From Akkermansia muciniphila (GTDB taxonomy: Bacteria; Verrucomicrobiota; Verrucomicrobiia; Limisphaerales; UBA9464): a stretch of DNA of 6,394 bases. The DNA lies in NCBI GenBank assembly GCA_945873715.1, contig CAMCFL010000199.1, forward strand, positions 1 to 6,394, in the 5' to 3' direction. A program made the position numbers and the translations under genes. Shown one piece after another: positions 4,479 through 6,394 of this stretch. Position 1 is the first letter of the stretch, and every line of letters starts with the position of its first letter. Under the pieces are notes generated by a model, which had not been told where the DNA came from, ran no database searches, and was given only the letters and a program-made list of their open reading frames with translations.

Positions 4479-6394
4479 ATGGCACGTCGGCAGTATCCGT
4501 TTCACCTGATCGAACCCCGCTGGCAGAACCGCTGGGAAGCTGAGCAGACCTTTCGCGCGTTCAATCCGGGGGAAATGATCCCCGGCGATCATCCGTTCGG
4601 GCTTCGGCACGGGCTGGGCGGAACGGCCCCGACCGCTGCCGCGCTGCCGCCCAAGTTCTACATCCTCGACATGTTCCCCTACCCCTCGGGAGCCGGGCTG
4701 CACGTCGGGCATCCGGAGGGCTACACCGCGACCGACATCCTGGCGCGGTTCCGTCGGTCCCAAGGCCGGCATGTGCTGCATCCGATGGGCTGGGACGCCT
4801 TCGGCCTGCCGGCAGAGCAGTACGCCATCAAGACGGGCCAACACCCGCGGGTGACGACCAACCAGAACATCACCAATTTCAAGAAGCAGATCCGTTCGCT
4901 CGGCTTCAGCTACGACTGGACCCGCGAGGTGGACACGACGGACACCGGTTACTTTCGCTGGACCCAGTGGATCTTCCTCCAGATCTACCAGAGCTGGTTC
5001 AACCCGGTGACCCATCGGGCGGAGAATATCTCCACCCTGACTTACCCTTCCGAATGCACGGGCGAAGAAGCCCGGCGCGCCTATCGCGATTCCAAGCGAC
5101 TCGCCTTCGTCTCGGAAGCGCCGGTCAACTGGTGCCCCGATCTCGGCACCGTCCTCGCCAATGAGGAAGTCGTGGACGGCAAGAGCGAGGTCGGCGGCTT
5201 CCCGGTCATCCGGCGCCCGATGCGCCAGTGGATGCTCCGGATCACGGCCTTTGCCGAGCGACTGCTCAATGACCTGAACACCATCGACTGGTCGGATTCC
5301 CTGAAGGAAATGCAGCGGAACTGGATCGGCCGAAGTGAGGGGGCCGAGGTCGATTTCGCCCTGGACGGATTCGCCGACCGGATCCGGGTCTTCACCACCC
5401 GCCCCGACACCCTGTTCGGCGCGACGTACATGGTGTTGTCCCCCGAGCATCGGTTGGTGAAGCAGATCACCAGCGAAGGCCAGCGGCAGGAGGTCGAGAA
5501 GTACCAGGCCTTCGCCTCCGGCCGCAGCGATCTGGAGCGGACGGAACTCTCCAAGGAAAAAAGCGGGGTCTGGACCGGTGCCTGCGCGATCAACCCGGTC
5601 AATGGCGCCCGCATCCCGGTCTGGATCGCCGACTACGTCCTGGCGAGCTATGGCACCGGCGCGATCATGGCCGTGCCCGCCCACGACGAACGCGACTTCG
5701 AGTTCGCCCGGAAGTTCATCCTGCCGATCGTGCAGGTCGTCCAACCGCCCGATCCGAAGACGGACTGGCAGGGGTTCTGTGACGAAGGGACCGCCGTGAA
5801 TTCCGCCGGACCGGACATCACCCTCGATGGCCTGCCGACGGCGGAAGCCAAACGCACGATCAGCGCCTGGCTGGAGTCGCGCGGGCTCGGGAGTAAGACC
5901 ATCAACTTCAAGTTGCGCGACTGGCTGTTCAGCCGGCAGCGCTACTGGGGTGAACCGTTTCCGATCGTCTGGACGACCGGACCGGACGGCCAGCGCCAGC
6001 ACTCGGCCATTGCCGACTCTGAACTGCCGCTGTTGCCGCCGCCCCTCGACGACTACAAGCCCACCGCCGAGGGCCAACCACCGCTGGCCCGGGCGACCGA
6101 CTGGGTCCAGTTGCCCGACGGCGTCCTGCGCGAGACCAACACCATGCCGCAGTGGGCAGGTTCCTGCTGGTACTACCTGCGCTACCTCGACGCCCGCAAT
6201 GCCGCCCGCTTCGCCGGCGGCGAAGCCGAGTCCTACTGGATGTCCGGTGCCGCCGCGATTCCCGGCCAGGGCCCGGCACCCACCCCCGGCGTGGACCTGT
6301 ACGTCGGCGGCACGGAGCACGCCGTGTTGCACCTGCTCTACGCGCGTTTCTGGCACAAGCTCCTGTTCGATCTCGGCCACGTCTCGACTTCCGA
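4479..6394 (+). CDS. leuS: Leucyl-tRNA synthetase, 3' part missing
   Basis: A cytoplasmic class I aminoacyl-tRNA synthetase that charges tRNA-Leu with leucine. 638 codons are visible without a stop; bacterial LeuS is about 800-950 residues, so the KMSKS loop and anticodon-binding domain lie beyond the window. The HIGH motif appears as HVGH at 75-78 in PYPSGAGLHVGHPEGYTATDIL, followed by HPMGWDAFGLPAEQYA at 101-116. The CP1 editing domain contains TTRPDTLFGATYMV (306-319) and GTGAIMAVPAHDERDFEFA (392-410), whose AHD aspartate is the known specificity residue. KLRDWLFSRQRYWGEPFP (478-495) and VDLYVGGTEHAVLHLLYARFWHK (605-627) complete the LeuS signature. The zinc-type cysteines are mostly lost (CPDLG at 219-223), as in many LeuS. 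The ATG at 4479 gives the family start MARRQYPFHLIEPRWQ; no Shine-Dalgarno is visible. An extra segment at about 589-604 is noted in the findings. Confidence 0.97.
   Translation, partial: MARRQYPFHLIEPRWQNRWEAEQTFRAFNPGEMIPGDHPFGLRHGLGGTAPTAAALPPKFYILDMFPYPSGAGLHVGHPEGYTATDILARFRRSQGRHVLHPMGWDAFGLPAEQYAIKTGQHPRVTTNQNITNFKKQIRSLGFSYDWTREVDTTDTGYFRWTQWIFLQIYQSWFNPVTHRAENISTLTYPSECTGEEARRAYRDSKRLAFVSEAPVNWCPDLGTVLANEEVVDGKSEVGGFPVIRRPMRQWMLRITAFAERLLNDLNTIDWSDSLKEMQRNWIGRSEGAEVDFALDGFADRIRVFTTRPDTLFGATYMVLSPEHRLVKQITSEGQRQEVEKYQAFASGRSDLERTELSKEKSGVWTGACAINPVNGARIPVWIADYVLASYGTGAIMAVPAHDERDFEFARKFILPIVQVVQPPDPKTDWQGFCDEGTAVNSAGPDITLDGLPTAEAKRTISAWLESRGLGSKTINFKLRDWLFSRQRYWGEPFPIVWTTGPDGQRQHSAIADSELPLLPPPLDDYKPTAEGQPPLARATDWVQLPDGVLRETNTMPQWAGSCWYYLRYLDARNAARFAGGEAESYWMSGAAAIPGQGPAPTPGVDLYVGGTEHAVLHLLYARFWHKLLFDLGHVSTS

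Noticed and set aside
4386..6380. 664-codon ORF on the minus strand, antisense to leuS
   Set aside because: It lies almost entirely opposite leuS, whose motifs are unmistakable. Its Gly/Arg/Val-rich sequence has no family character and is the usual shadow of GC-rich codons.

Overview
The window is GC-rich bacterial DNA. It holds a complete-looking branched-chain amino acid ABC transporter operon of the HAAT/Liv type on the minus strand, cut off in its last gene, and the 5' two-thirds of a divergently transcribed leuS on the plus strand. The style of LeuS, the scarcity of clear Shine-Dalgarno sequences, and an intergenic element built from CGCAGAT nonamers suggest a member of the Verrucomicrobia or a relative. 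That placement is an inference from memory of such sequences, not from a search.

Layout in transcription order on the minus strand: livK (lipoprotein substrate-binding protein, 4316-3150), livH (permease, 3150-2260), a 181-bp interruption, livM (permease, 2079-1102), livG (ATPase, 1105-326) and livF (second ATPase, 326 to beyond base 1). The proteins would form one importer: LivK captures the amino acid, LivH and LivM form the channel, and LivG and LivF hydrolyse ATP. livK/livH and livG/livF join by a one-base TGATG stop/start overlap, and livM/livG by ATGA, so the operon appears translationally coupled. On the plus strand leuS runs from 4479 past the window end. Leucine uptake and leucyl-tRNA charging therefore share a 162-bp divergent intergenic region.

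The most interesting object is the only break in this packed operon. Between livH and livM lies a 173-bp MITE-like element (2081-2253). Its imperfect terminal inverted repeats begin CTA..AACCG and continue into 30-base arms, each carrying three CGCAGAT units at 9-bp spacing. It is flanked by a perfect 8-bp direct repeat, GCTTCATC. The repeat contains the livM start codon. Removing the element and one repeat copy on paper restores exactly the TGATG overlap used at the neighbouring junctions. The insertion thus duplicated the livM start codon, kept livM intact, and created a 59-codon bridging ORF that starts in the livH stop codon and ends one base before the livM ATG.
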